NCBI GenBank assembly: GCA_965213645.1
Contig: CBDBZX010000002.1
Span: 682,001-746,000, forward strand
Source: CBDBZX01 sp965213645
GTDB lineage: Bacteria; Deinococcota; Deinococci; Deinococcales; Trueperaceae
Direction of reading: 5' to 3'
DNA: 64,000 nt
The position numbers and the translations under genes were made by a program. Position 1 is the stretch's first letter. Each line of letters begins with the position of its first letter. This document shows positions 16,855 to 25,536 of this stretch, one piece after another. Under the pieces are notes generated by a model, which did no database searches, was not told where the DNA came from, and saw nothing but the letters and a program-made list of their open reading frames with translations.

Positions 16855-17355
16855 ATGCTCAATAAAAACCTGTTATCACACTTCGGCTCAGACCCAGGCG
16901 AGGCCAAAACGGTCCTCATTCACGAGATGGACGCTTTTGAGGAGCTTCAGACCTCTTTGCAGGAGCGCTGGACGGAGCCCTTGCGCCCCGGTGGGTGGAG
17001 CCCGGCGCAGATCTTAGAGCACGTCCTAAAAACCAACGTCTCGATGAGCAAGGTGCTCTATCTCTTGCGTAGGGGCGCGCCGCTGCCTGAGATGCCCAAA
17101 AAACCTGCCACGGTTGAAGACGGTAAAGTGCAGTCCCCCGAATTTGCATTGCCAGGGGAGCCACAACCTTTGGCTGACCTCTTACCCGAATGGCAAAAGA
17201 CGAACGAGCGCTTTTTGCAAGAGGTTGACAAGACGACCGCCTGGCATGACCGGACGGTGTTTCACCCCGTCTTCGGCGAGTTGGATGCGCAGGAGTGGGT
17301 GCAAGCGGCGAGTTTGCACATGGCGCATCACCGCAAGCAGTTGGAGGAGGCTTAG
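16855..17355 (+). CDS. DinB family protein
   Basis: This 166-residue four-helix-bundle protein is of the DinB/YfiT type. The metal-binding histidines fit ILEHVLK (first helix) and AASLHMAHHRKQLEE (last helix), with a WSPAQILEH start that is typical. Family members act as thiol-dependent S-transferases (bacillithiol or mycothiol) or as damage-inducible proteins; DinB paralogues are numerous in Deinococcota. It is a single gene flanked on both sides by family D repeats. The specific reaction is unknown. Confidence 0.85.
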   Translation: MLNKNLLSHFGSDPGEAKTVLIHEMDAFEELQTSLQERWTEPLRPGGWSPAQILEHVLKTNVSMSKVLYLLRRGAPLPEMPKKPATVEDGKVQSPEFALPGEPQPLADLLPEWQKTNERFLQEVDKTTAWHDRTVFHPVFGELDAQEWVQAASLHMAHHRKQLEEA

Positions 17356-17401
17356 CAGCTACTTGTGTTTTGGTTCGATAATGAGGTGGCGCTTTTTTAT
17401 T

Positions 17402-17468
17402 AGCATCTCAGCATTTCAGCCGGTCAGCGTTTCAGGGAAAATCTAAAAAGCCTGACTAGCTGAAGTGC
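17402..17468. repeat. Inverted repeat, family D (copy 3)
   Basis: It contains CTCAGCATTTCAGC and GGTCAGCGTTTCAG, then GACTAGCTGAAGTGCT. It lies between the convergent dinB-like and nrdR genes. Confidence 0.7.
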
Positions 17469-17471
17469 TCT

Positions 17472-17924
17472 TCACTCTACGGGTAACGCCTCGAGCTGCC
17501 TAATCTCTTCGATAAACCTATCCACCGAGTCGAAGTCGCGGTAGACGCTCAGAAAGCGAATGTAGGCGACGTCGTCTAAACTTTTCAAGAACTTGAGGGC
17601 GCGAATGCCGATCTCCTCCGCGCCGATTTCAGGACTCTGCACGGTGTCTTCAAAGGTATAGGCGAACTCGCGGAGCTGCTTTTCAGTGGCGGGACGCTTG
17701 TTACAGGCGATGCGCAGCTTGTCCAGGAGCTTGTCGGGGTTAAACGCCTCGCGTCGCCCGGAGCGTTTGGTGACCATCAGCGCTTCGAACTGAGCGCGTT
17801 CGTAAGTGGTGAAGCGGCGGCTACAGACCGTGCATTCGCGCCGCCGCCGGATGGCGTTGCCTTCGTCCGAGGGGCGCGAGTTGACGACGCGCGTCTCGAG
17901 CGAGGAGCAGTAAGGGCATTTCAC
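17472..17924 (-). CDS. nrdR: Transcriptional repressor NrdR
   Basis: NrdR represses ribonucleotide reductase genes when its ATP-cone binds dATP. The 150-residue protein shows the zinc finger MKCPYCSSLETRVVNSR with the second pair in CTVCSRRFTTYER, and the ATP-cone starting VTKRSGRREAFNPDKLLDKL. The length is that of the family. No ribonucleotide reductase gene is in the window. The next gene upstream on the same strand is an acidic-tailed SDR, with 10 bp between them, so the pair is probably cotranscribed. Confidence 0.97.
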   Translation of the reverse strand: MKCPYCSSLETRVVNSRPSDEGNAIRRRRECTVCSRRFTTYERAQFEALMVTKRSGRREAFNPDKLLDKLRIACNKRPATEKQLREFAYTFEDTVQSPEIGAEEIGIRALKFLKSLDDVAYIRFLSVYRDFDSVDRFIEEIRQLEALPVE

Positions 17925-17934
17925 AGCGTGTAGC

Positions 17935-18852
17935 TCATGAAATGTCTTCCGCCCCTAGCGAGAAGTAGTAGCGCTCCATCTCGGGGTCTTCGTCGGCGTT
18001 GGTCTCACCCTCTACCTCACCCGCGTCTATATCTTCATCCTCGAGATAATCCTCATCCTCGTCATCCGTATCGTCATCGGTCTCGTCGCCTAATTCGTCT
18101 AGCTCATCCTCGAGGTCCTCCTCATCCTCGAACAAGCTCGCCTCTAAATCGTCTTGGCGCACGTTTTCGTCCAGCGCGGCTCGCACCTCGGGCAACAAGG
18201 ATTCGATGACTTTGGGGGGCGGGGGCAGTTCGACGTAAAGTCGGTGCCCGGAGAGCCCGGTTTGTCTCGAGCCCAAATAAAGCACATTTTGCACAAGAGG
18301 TGCGTCGTGCTTGGGGTCCGAGGCCGAGCGCGACGGCACGACCACGTTCACGTTGAGGTTGTCGTAGCGCGCTTCAAAGCCCGCCGCCATGCGCGTAATC
18401 GCGCCGCGTACCGCGACCATGTGCGGCTCTATTGCATTCCTGGGCGGCGCAACTAGAACGAGCCAGCTCTCGTTGAGGAGCTTAGCGGCAGTTTTAAGCA
18501 CCAAAAAGGTGCTCTTAAAATTCTCGTCTAAAAGCTCGCCAAACTCCCCTTCACCCAAGTCGCGAAAGCGCGTGTTGCTCTCGAAACTCGCCACGTGCAC
18601 GACGCCCGTTAAGTCGCCGAAGATTTCAAAGACCTTGTCGAAGGCGGCTTTTACGTCCATCTGGCTGGTCATATCGGCCTGAATCGGGATGGATTGACCG
18701 CCCAACTCCTCGATTTCAGCCGCCGTCTTGGAGGCCAAATCCACGTCCCTGTCGGCGCACACCACATCAAAATCGGCTTGGCCGTAGGCCAGCGCGACGG
18801 CGCGACCGAAGCCCTGACCCACATTCGTAACGAGGATGACACTTACGCTCAT
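17935..18852 (-). CDS. Degenerate SDR with long acidic C-terminal tail
   Basis: The protein has 305 residues. Residues 1-215 have the SDR Rossmann fold: VTNVGQGFGRAVALAYG stands for TGxxxGIG, VCADRDVDLA for the cofactor acidic residue, and VVHVASFES stands where NNAG is expected. The Ser-Tyr-Lys catalytic set is missing: the helix reads HMVAVRGAITRMAAGFE with no YxxxK. After about residue 232 the chain is almost wholly Asp and Glu. It is therefore probably not an active dehydrogenase; a regulatory or scaffolding role is an inference. It precedes nrdR in the same operon. Confidence 0.85.
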   Translation of the reverse strand: MSVSVILVTNVGQGFGRAVALAYGQADFDVVCADRDVDLASKTAAEIEELGGQSIPIQADMTSQMDVKAAFDKVFEIFGDLTGVVHVASFESNTRFRDLGEGEFGELLDENFKSTFLVLKTAAKLLNESWLVLVAPPRNAIEPHMVAVRGAITRMAAGFEARYDNLNVNVVVPSRSASDPKHDAPLVQNVLYLGSRQTGLSGHRLYVELPPPPKVIESLLPEVRAALDENVRQDDLEASLFEDEEDLEDELDELGDETDDDTDDEDEDYLEDEDIDAGEVEGETNADEDPEMERYYFSLGAEDIS

Positions 18853-18860
18853 GAAGCCCT

Positions 18861-18866
18861 AGCATA
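18861..18866 (-). promoter_or_regulatory. -10 element TATGCT upstream of the SDR-nrdR operon
   Basis: On the minus strand TATGCT is followed by 8 nt and ATG 18852. I see no obvious NrdR box here. Confidence 0.5.
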
Positions 18867-19035
18867 CCTACCTTTCTCCAACTGCACAAGAGCGTGAGGG
18901 ACAAGAGGTCGTGCGCGTTATGGTTACAAGAGGTTGAACGCCCTATACTCAAACGCGCCGTTTTTCCTTTTAGGTCGGCTTTGCGGCGACTAAAGCAGAT
19001 GCACTAGGCTCACCGTTACGGCTGTACCGATTGTG

Positions 19036-20017
19036 CTATATGTGTGCTAAAGAGGTGAAGAGGTCGTGCTCGAGCCTCGCAATCTCCTGTGCAAGTTCTC
19101 CCGCTCGAGCGAGGTGCGCTGCTTGCTCACCCGCCTGAGCGAACGAGAGCGCTTTGAGTGCTTGTGCAAGGTGAGTCCAGAGGCTTCCCGAATGTTCAAA
19201 GCCTGTGGTGAGGTCTTTATCAAGCCCTAGAACGGGGGAGACCTCTCGCAAAAAATCGCGGTACAAAAGCCGAAAACCGCCCCCACCCGTACCCCGCTTT
19301 TCAATCCCCTGATAGCCGTACCGCGCTGCCCACGAGAGGTCAGGGAGTTCAGCCCAGTTAGGTAAGTCCGCTGCGAAGTGCCTTAGTCCAGTGAGTCCTT
19401 CGTTTTCTGTGGGTGGCCCCAACATATACTCAACAGTCTTTCGAATCGCTAAAGGTGCAAGCGCAGCCACGTCAACCTCTTGAACTCTGGGAGCAGGGGC
19501 GTAGTGATGCGGTTGTAAAAGAGGTGGGCGAGAGTCTTTGACAGCGTCGCGGAATGTTGTCCAAAGTCATTTTAGAGAACCCCTCCGCCGCAATATCCGC
19601 CGTCAAAACCTCGTCATCCTCTAAGCCCACAACGACAAGTCCATGCCCTGTAAAGTGCGCGTCGTCGTAGTAGGGGATGGGGTGAATATCGGTCTGCGCT
19701 AAAACGGGACGGTTGGCGGCTAAAGACTCGGTAATTAGTTCGGGTTGCCAAGAGGTTGCCCACGCGATAGGGCACCTCACCAAGCGGTAGAAGTTGCCTT
19801 CCAAGTCGGGCGCACGTCCGTTGAAGCGGCGGGTCGGGCTGCTGTTGGGTTCTTGAAGATAGAAAAACCCTAAGCCACTACCCAAGCCGAAGGTCAGCGC
19901 TTCGGACAGGTTCACGCCGTCATAGGCGAGTACGCTCCTGAGTGCGGATGAGGAGCAGTGTGCGCCGATGAGGTTGGGAAACTCGAGAAGTTTTACGTCT
20001 TCCATATCCTTTCTCAC
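19036..20017 (-). pseudogene. BtrH N-terminal / DUF4872-like protein split by a frameshift
   Basis: Two consecutive minus-strand frames join into one protein of about 326 residues. The first (stop at 19472) starts with GAHCSSSALRSVLAYDG, whose Cys is the probable nucleophile, and has AANRPVLAQTD and HFTGHGLVVVGLEDDEVL, as in papain-like BtrH acyltransferase domains. The second holds the helical C-terminal part (LAPLAIRKTVEYMLGPP). Removing one base near 19555 restores DNFRDAVKDSRPP and fuses the frames. It may be a recent pseudogene or a one-base sequencing error. The family call is moderately sure; the substrate is unknown. Confidence 0.75.
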
Positions 20018-20020
20018 GAA

Positions 20021-20539
20021 TTAAAACGGCCAAGGTGCAAGGTTCTTTTCCTGCAAAAGGGATTCCAGCCAGCCTACCGCCCCGCCGAGTGCGATCAAAT
20101 AGTTGCTCCGCTGATAGCAGAGTAAGAAACTCACTGATTCATCAGTTAGATAGAACTCAAAACCGACAGACTCTCCAAGAACGAGTACAATGTCTGCACC
20201 GTTGAGAAAAGAGAAGCCGGATTCAGCCGTCACTTTGTCGAAAAGCATAAAAACGTGCTTGCCTTCAAGGAAGCTGTCGAGCCAACGCCAAGCTTCGTCG
20301 TTTCGAACAGCGATACTAGGTTCGCAAAACGACGTCCACATGCGCTCTCTCAATCTACGCCTCTTCTGCGATAGCAGCTTCCTATCTACATAGCGGTCTT
20401 TGACACGCTCCTTTAAGTCATCCCTGCGTTCAGGCGTTAGCTCTTCTGCTGTTACGCTCAGAAGATGCGCCGCTACAATAACCTCTTCTCTCGCAAGCGT
20501 GCTAATTTTGTGACCATAATACGCTCTACTCGTACTCAT
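20021..20539 (-). CDS. Hypothetical protein, about 172 aa
   Basis: I do not recognise the family. The open frame starts further upstream, inside the conserved end of the dehydrogenase gene, so the internal ATG at 20539 (MSTSRAYYGHK) is the likelier start, overlapping that gene by 14 bp. The N-terminal half is basic and helical (RDDLKERVKDRYVDRKLL); the C-terminal half is beta-rich (GKHVFMLFDKVTAES, VGFEFYLTDESVSFLLCY). There is no signal peptide. The DNA looks AT-richer than its neighbours. It could be an orphan immunity-type protein, but that is a guess. Confidence 0.6.
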   Translation of the reverse strand: MSTSRAYYGHKISTLAREEVIVAAHLLSVTAEELTPERRDDLKERVKDRYVDRKLLSQKRRRLRERMWTSFCEPSIAVRNDEAWRWLDSFLEGKHVFMLFDKVTAESGFSFLNGADIVLVLGESVGFEFYLTDESVSFLLCYQRSNYLIALGGAVGWLESLLQEKNLAPWPF

Positions 20540-21389
20540 AAAACCCATGCCCACTTTTCCGACCAAGTCTTCCAGCTTCAACCAACTTCCTCAGCCCCTG
20601 CGTCGGACGAAAGCGCTCTCCCACCCCTTCGGTCATGGATTCGGAGATGAAGAGCATGGTGTCTAAGCCGACGTAATCAGCCAGCTCCAGCGGTCCCATC
20701 GGGTGGTTCAGCCCGAGTTTGACGGCGGTGTCGATGTCTTGGGGTGAGGCGACACCCTCTTCTAACATCCGCATCGCTTCGGTGAGGAGCGCGGCCAGAG
20801 CCCTTGTTGTGACAAATCCTTGACGGTCTTGCACGACGACGGTTGTCTTGCCGCATTGTTCAGATAAAGTTTGCGTGGACGCTAAGGTCTCGTCTGAGGT
20901 CTGCACCGCCCGCACGATTTCGACTAAGCTCATGCGCTCGGGCGGGTTGAACCAGTGCATTCCGATGACCTTGTCGGGACGCTTCGTCGCGGCGGCGATG
21001 GCGGTGACGGAGAGTTCGCTTGTATTCGTCGCCAAAACCGTATGCGCGGGCGCAGCTTCGTCCAACTGGGCGAAGAGGGTGCGTTTTAGCTCCAACTTCT
21101 CCGGCACTGCCTCGACGATAAAGTCCGCCTGAGCGACCTCTTCCAACTCAGACGTGACCGAAAGACGTTCCAAAGCGCCCTCGTCGTTGCGCTTGGCAAC
21201 GCGCTTTCTCGCCCTCTCCAACGCTTCGTCCGCCGGGTCGAAGAGGTGAACGTCCAGGCCGTTCATCAGAAGGAGCGTGGCAATGCCCCCGCCCATTGTG
21301 CCTGCACCAACAACGCCCACCTTTTGAACATTGACATTTTGAATATTTTTCTGCTCGTTAGCTGCTTCTACGCTTTGCGCTGTGTCCAT
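20526..21389 (-). CDS. 3-hydroxybutyryl-CoA / 3-hydroxyacyl-CoA dehydrogenase
   Basis: This NAD-dependent enzyme oxidises (S)-3-hydroxyacyl-CoA in fatty acid or PHB/butyrate metabolism. Of 287 residues, the Rossmann motif VGVVGAGTMGGGIA begins near residue 24, followed by VHLFDPADEALERAR, EAVPEKLELKRTLF, TNTSELSVTAIA and the catalytic-His segment GMHWFNPPERM. The C-terminal domain has VQDRQGFVTTRAL, NHPMGPLELADYVGLD and the ending GRKSGHGFYEYE. The first 20 residues are a non-conserved extension. No other beta-oxidation gene adjoins it. Confidence 0.95.
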   Translation of the reverse strand: MDTAQSVEAANEQKNIQNVNVQKVGVVGAGTMGGGIATLLLMNGLDVHLFDPADEALERARKRVAKRNDEGALERLSVTSELEEVAQADFIVEAVPEKLELKRTLFAQLDEAAPAHTVLATNTSELSVTAIAAATKRPDKVIGMHWFNPPERMSLVEIVRAVQTSDETLASTQTLSEQCGKTTVVVQDRQGFVTTRALAALLTEAMRMLEEGVASPQDIDTAVKLGLNHPMGPLELADYVGLDTMLFISESMTEGVGERFRPTQGLRKLVEAGRLGRKSGHGFYEYE

Positions 21390-21395
21390 AGCTTC

Positions 21396-21401
21396 ATCTT
21401 A
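21396..21401 (-). promoter_or_regulatory. -10 element TAAGAT, leaderless start
   Basis: On the minus strand TAAGAT is followed by 6 nt and ATG 21389 of the dehydrogenase gene. Confidence 0.5.
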
Positions 21402-21598
21402 TGACCTCTTTATGCGCAACGCGGCGTTGTTCTCTTTGCGGGTGCTTGCCGCGACCTTGCGCTAACCTCGAGCGTCTGACTCTAGGGTGGGCTCGAGCGC
21501 TCAACCTCTCTAAACTCAGCGCAACTTCTTTCAAGACCTCTCGTCCCAAAGTGGTTTTAATGATGGCGGCGCGTTATACTCTCGTAGCGATTATTAGC

Positions 21599-21723
21599 AT
21601 ACTGAGATATATTCTCGCAGATCTCAGTTCGAAGAACTAGCGGACTTTCATCTTTGAATGTGCGTGCTAGTCAGCATTATTTCCTTCTGCGAGCGTTGAT
21701 GACCAGATGATACCTGCCTTCAA
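21599..21723 (+). repeat. Dispersed element, family C (copy 3)
   Basis: It shares its first part (GCAG-TCTCAG-TCGAAGA-CTAGCGGA) with the copy at 2985 and its second part (AATGTGCGTGCTAG, GACCAGATGATACCTGC) with the copy at 10185. It ends at the Shine-Dalgarno of the GH15 gene. The gap before it (21390-21598) has only a TATACT at 21575. Confidence 0.78.
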
Positions 21724-21737
21724 AGGAGACCTGTCTT

Positions 21738-23572
21738 ATGCCCTACCAACCCATCGAAAGTTACGGAATGATTGGCGACATGCATACGGTGGCGTTAGTC
21801 GGCAAGGACGGCTCGATCGACTGGTGCTGCTTCCCCCGTTTCGACGCGCCTTCGGTTTTTGGCGCGATTTGGACGACGAGAAGGGGGGGAGGTTTAAGCT
21901 CGAGATGATGGCCGAGACCGTCACCCACAAGCAGTTCTACTGGCCCGAAACGAACATCCTCGTCACCCGCTTTTTGTCCGAAGAGGGCGTCGGCGAGGTG
22001 ACGGACTATATGCCGGTGGGCAGCGGCACCTATGATCTCGATAAGCGGCAGATTGTGAGAACCGTCAAGGCGGTGCGCGGCACGGTGCATTTCAAGATGA
22101 CCTGTGCGCCTGCCTTTAACTACGCGAGAGATACGCATGAGGTCGAAGTTCATGATGATGGCGTCTGCTTTGCGAGTGACGGGCTTAGCTTGGGGTTGAG
22201 CGCTGAAGTCCCTCTCGAGAGAGATAAAGGCGCCGCCACCGCCGAGTTCGCCCTTTCCGAGGGACACACCACGACCTTTGTGCTGCGCGAGATCGGCGAG
22301 TTTAGAGGCTGCGGTGAGGTGCTCTCAGAGGAGGGCGCGGTCACGGTCTTCCGCGAGACGGTGGACTATTGGCGGCGCTGGCTCTCGAAGTGCACCTACA
22401 CGGGGCGCTGGCGCGAGAGCGTTCACCGGAGCGCCCTAGCGCTCAAGCTCCTCACCTACGAACCGACCGGAGCCATTGTCGCCGCGCCCACCTGTAGCTT
22501 GCCCGAAGGTGTGGGTGGCGAGCGCAACTGGGACTACCGCTACACCTGGATTCGCGACGCCGCTTTCACCCTCTACGCCTTTTTGCGCATCGGCTTCACC
22601 GAAGAGGCGGGCGCGTTCATGAAGTATCTGGAGCGGCTCTGCGAAGAGGACAACCCCAGCGGGTATCCCTTGCAGATCATGTACGGCATCGGCGGCGAAA
22701 AGAGACTCACCGAGGAGACGCTGGACCACTTAGAGGGCTACTGCCACTCCAAACCCGTGCGCATCGGCAACGCCGCGTTTGATCAGCTTCAGCTCGACAT
22801 CTACGGCGAAATCTTGGACGCGATCTACCTCTACAACAAGTACGGCGCACCTATTTCCTATGACCTCTGGCGCTCGGTGAGGGGGTTTGTGAACTGGGTC
22901 TGTGACCATTGGCATCTCAAGGACGAGGGTGTCTGGGAGATGCGCGGCGGCAAGCAGCAGTTCGTCTACTCGAACGTGATGTGCTGGGTGGCGGTGGACC
23001 GGGGCTTGCGCCTAGCGGATAAGCGCTCCTTCCCGGCGGACCGCGCCCGCTGGCTTAGCGTGCGCGACGAGATTTACGAGGACATCATGACGCGAGGCTG
23101 GAGCGAAGAGCGCGAGGTGTTCGTGCAGCACTACGAGAGCACCGCGCTAGACGCCGCCAACCTCATCATGCCTTTAGTCTTTTTCATCTCGCCTGTGGAC
23201 CCGCGAATGCTCAGCACCTTGGACGCGACGCTCAAGACGCCCGAAGAGGGCGGGCTCGTCTCGAACAGCCTCGTTTACCGCTACAACATCACCGAGAGCG
23301 ACGACGGTCTTTCGGGCGAAGAGGGAACTTTCAATATCTGCACCTTTTGGCTAGTCGAGGCGCTTACCAGAGCGGGGCAGGTGGAGCATGAGCGCCTAGA
23401 GGACGCGAGGCTTATGTTCGAGCAGATGTTGGGCTACGCCAACCACTTAGGGCTCTACGCCGAAGAGACCGGGCATCACGGGGAGGCGTTGGGGAACTTT
23501 CCGCAGGCGTTTACGCACTTGGCGCTGATCAGTGCAGCGTATAACCTGGATAGGTCGCTAGGAGGAAGTTAA
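21738..23572 (+). pseudogene. Glycoside hydrolase family 15 (glucoamylase/trehalase type), frameshifted
   Basis: Conceptual length is 611 residues. AAAGGAG at 21722-21728 and ATG 21738 give MPYQPIESYGMIGDMHTVAL and GSIDWCCFPRFDAPSVFGAI, the standard GH15 N-terminus. The frame then breaks at about 21868-21870: one extra T would give GAILDDEKGGRF and continue in the frame open to 23572. The rest is intact, with NWDYRYTWIRDAAFTLYAF (catalytic region), LDHLEGYCHSKPVRIGNAA, SNVMCWVAVDRGLRLA and EGTFNICTFWLVEAL. The enzyme would hydrolyse alpha-glucosidic bonds of maltodextrin, glucan or trehalose. malQ follows. Whether the break is biological or a sequencing error is open. Confidence 0.92.
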
Positions 23573-23708
23573 AAGCAACCCAGTCATACCCGCTACACAG
23601 CTAGCGGGAGCGGTCTTCTTCGAAGGTGCTGCGCGAACCACGCGACGCTTACGAAGTTTCCCGACACTTCGTGCTTTAACAGAGCCGGGAACGGGGCTAG
23701 GCGAACGG

Positions 23709-23757
23709 CGAGCAATGAGTGAAAACCTTTGATTTTCACTCATTATTCATTGCTCAG
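23709..23757. repeat. Hairpin repeat, family E (copy 1)
   Basis: AATGAGTGAAAA (23714-23725) pairs perfectly with TTTTCACTCATT (23733-23744), extended by GAGCAATGA and TCATTGCTC. It follows the GH15 gene and may end its transcript. A relative is at 37897-37969. Confidence 0.78.
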
Positions 23758-23957
23758 AACTCATTGCTCGGAACTCACTGCTGTTTTCTCGGAAAGTTCC
23801 TCCCAATCGTTACAGTCGCGCGGCTCTCTTGCAGCAAATAGTCCAAATGGAGGTTCTCGCTACCTCAACGTTCAGCCTCCTAATCGGTGAGATTGACCTG
23901 AATCGCCCTACCGATAAACGTGATAGTGTCTTTCATAATTTAAGCAGAGGGGGCGCG

Positions 23958-23974
23958 TCCTCCCTCTTGGAGGA
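23958..23974 (+). promoter_or_regulatory. Hairpin that sequesters the malQ Shine-Dalgarno
   Basis: TCCTCC (23958-23963) and GGAGGA (23969-23974) form a perfect 6-bp stem with a 5-nt loop. The right arm is the ribosome-binding site of malQ (ATG 23983). It could limit translation until opened. Confidence 0.6.
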
Positions 23975-23982
23975 TTCACCAC

Positions 23983-25536
23983 ATGGCATTCGAACGAGCA
24001 TCCGGTATCTTGCTGCACCCCACCTCTCTCCCCGGCGGACACGGCGTCGGCGACTTGGGGCAGGGCGCGTTTTCGTGGCTTGACTTTTTGGCCTCGTCAG
24101 GGCAGCGGCTCTGGCAGGTCTTACCGCTCGGTCCGACGGGCTTCGGCGACTCGCCCTATCAATGCTTCAGCGCTTTTGCGGGCAACCCGTACCTCATCAG
24201 TTTGGACAAGTTGGTGGAGGAGGGGCTCTTAGACAGTGAGGTTTTAGAGAACAGCCCCGGCTTTTCCGAAGATGAGGTGGAGTACGGTGAAGTCATCCCC
24301 TTTAAGCTGGGCGTGCTGAATCAGTCCTACGAAGTTTTCAAAGAACGCGCCACGGAGCAGCAGAAAGAGTCGTTCAATACGTTTTGTGACCAGCAGGGCT
24401 ACTGGCTCGAGGATTACGCCCTCTTTATGTCCTGCAAAGAAGCCAACGAGGGACGCGCCTGGAACGAGTGGGACGAGGGCTTGCGCAAGCGCAAGAAACG
24501 CGCCCTGAACGCACATCAGAAGGAGCACACCGAGACGATTCGGCGCTGGCGCTACTGGCAGTGGCTCTTCTACACGCAGTGGTTAGAGGTCAAGCGCTAC
24601 GCCAACGCCCGCGACATCAAGATCATCGGCGACATCCCCATCTTCATCGCCTACGACTCCGCCGACGCCTGGGCGAGCCCTGAGCTGTTCTACTTCGACA
24701 AAGAGGGCAACCCGACGGTGGTGGCGGGGGTGCCACCCGACTACTTCAGCGAGACGGGGCAGCGCTGGGGCAACCCGCTCTACCGCTGGGACAAGATGGC
24801 GAAAGACGGCTTTGGGTGGTGGATTGCGCGTTTCAAATCCACACTGGACTTCTTCGACCTCATCCGCGTGGACCACTTTCGCGGCTTCGAGGCGTACTGG
24901 GAGATTCCCGCCGACGAGCCGACTGCGGTGGAGGGACGCTGGGTAGACGGACCTAAGCAAGCGTTCTTTGACGCGCTCAGAGAGGCGTTAGGTGAACTGC
25001 CTATCATCGCGGAAGACCTAGGCATCATCACGCCCGAAGTCGAAGCTTTGCGCGACAACAACAACCTCCCCGGCATGAAGGTTTTACAGTTCGCCTTTGC
25101 GGGCGATGGCAGCGACCTCTACCTGCCGCACAACTACATGCCTAACTTTGTGGTCTATACAGGCACGCACGACAATGACACGACGCTCGGCTGGTACAGG
25201 GATGCGCCCGAAAAGGAGCAGGACTTCGTGCGGCGCTATTTGGCGCGGGACGAGCGCAATATCGTCTGGGATTTGATTCGCTTGGCGTTTGCGTCCGTTG
25301 CAGACCTCGCGGTTGTGCCCTTACAAGACGTGCTGCGCTTGGGCACAGAGGCGCGAATGAATTTGCCAGGACGCGCCGGAGGGAACTGGGGTTGGCGCTA
25401 CCGCCCGGAGCAGCTAGAGGAGTGGCTCGAGCCTGCGCTGTTGGAGATGGCGGAGAATTATGCGCGTGTGCCTGCCAAAGAGCCGGAGGATACACCGTAT
25501 CGGCAGTCAACGACGGAAAGTGAGGTGAAGGAGTGA
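23983..25536 (+). CDS. malQ: 4-alpha-glucanotransferase (amylomaltase)
   Basis: This GH77 enzyme transfers alpha-1,4-glucan segments in maltodextrin and glycogen metabolism. The 517-residue protein shows GILLHPTSLPGGHGVGDLG at the N-terminus, WQVLPLGPTGFGDSPYQ, GDIPIFIAYDSADAW, the nucleophile-Asp segment LIRVDHFRGFEAYW, the acid/base-Glu segment IIAEDLGIITPEVEALR, and YTGTHDNDTTLGWY. The length is typical. With the GH15 gene upstream it forms a glucan-processing block. Its Shine-Dalgarno GGAGG sits inside a hairpin. The stop overlaps the start of the next small gene. Confidence 0.97.
   Translation: MAFERASGILLHPTSLPGGHGVGDLGQGAFSWLDFLASSGQRLWQVLPLGPTGFGDSPYQCFSAFAGNPYLISLDKLVEEGLLDSEVLENSPGFSEDEVEYGEVIPFKLGVLNQSYEVFKERATEQQKESFNTFCDQQGYWLEDYALFMSCKEANEGRAWNEWDEGLRKRKKRALNAHQKEHTETIRRWRYWQWLFYTQWLEVKRYANARDIKIIGDIPIFIAYDSADAWASPELFYFDKEGNPTVVAGVPPDYFSETGQRWGNPLYRWDKMAKDGFGWWIARFKSTLDFFDLIRVDHFRGFEAYWEIPADEPTAVEGRWVDGPKQAFFDALREALGELPIIAEDLGIITPEVEALRDNNNLPGMKVLQFAFAGDGSDLYLPHNYMPNFVVYTGTHDNDTTLGWYRDAPEKEQDFVRRYLARDERNIVWDLIRLAFASVADLAVVPLQDVLRLGTEARMNLPGRAGGNWGWRYRPEQLEEWLEPALLEMAENYARVPAKEPEDTPYRQSTTESEVKE

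Larger units (their letters stand above)
23573..23982. other. 410-bp gap between GH15 and malQ
   Basis: The gap holds the hairpin repeat at 23709-23757, a second half-repeat GAACTCATTGCTCGG just after it, a CATAAT at 23934-23939 that may be a -10 element, and the Shine-Dalgarno hairpin at 23958-23974. I see no gene. Confidence 0.55.

Noticed and set aside
18950..18985. AAACGCGCCGTTT as a terminator before the BtrH-like gene
   Set aside because: The stem is only 5 bp and no gene on the plus strand ends here.
21707..21737. Start of the GH15 gene in the downstream frame at 21707
   Set aside because: The residues it adds are not GH15-like; the true N-terminus lies in another frame from ATG 21738, so a frameshift is the better explanation.
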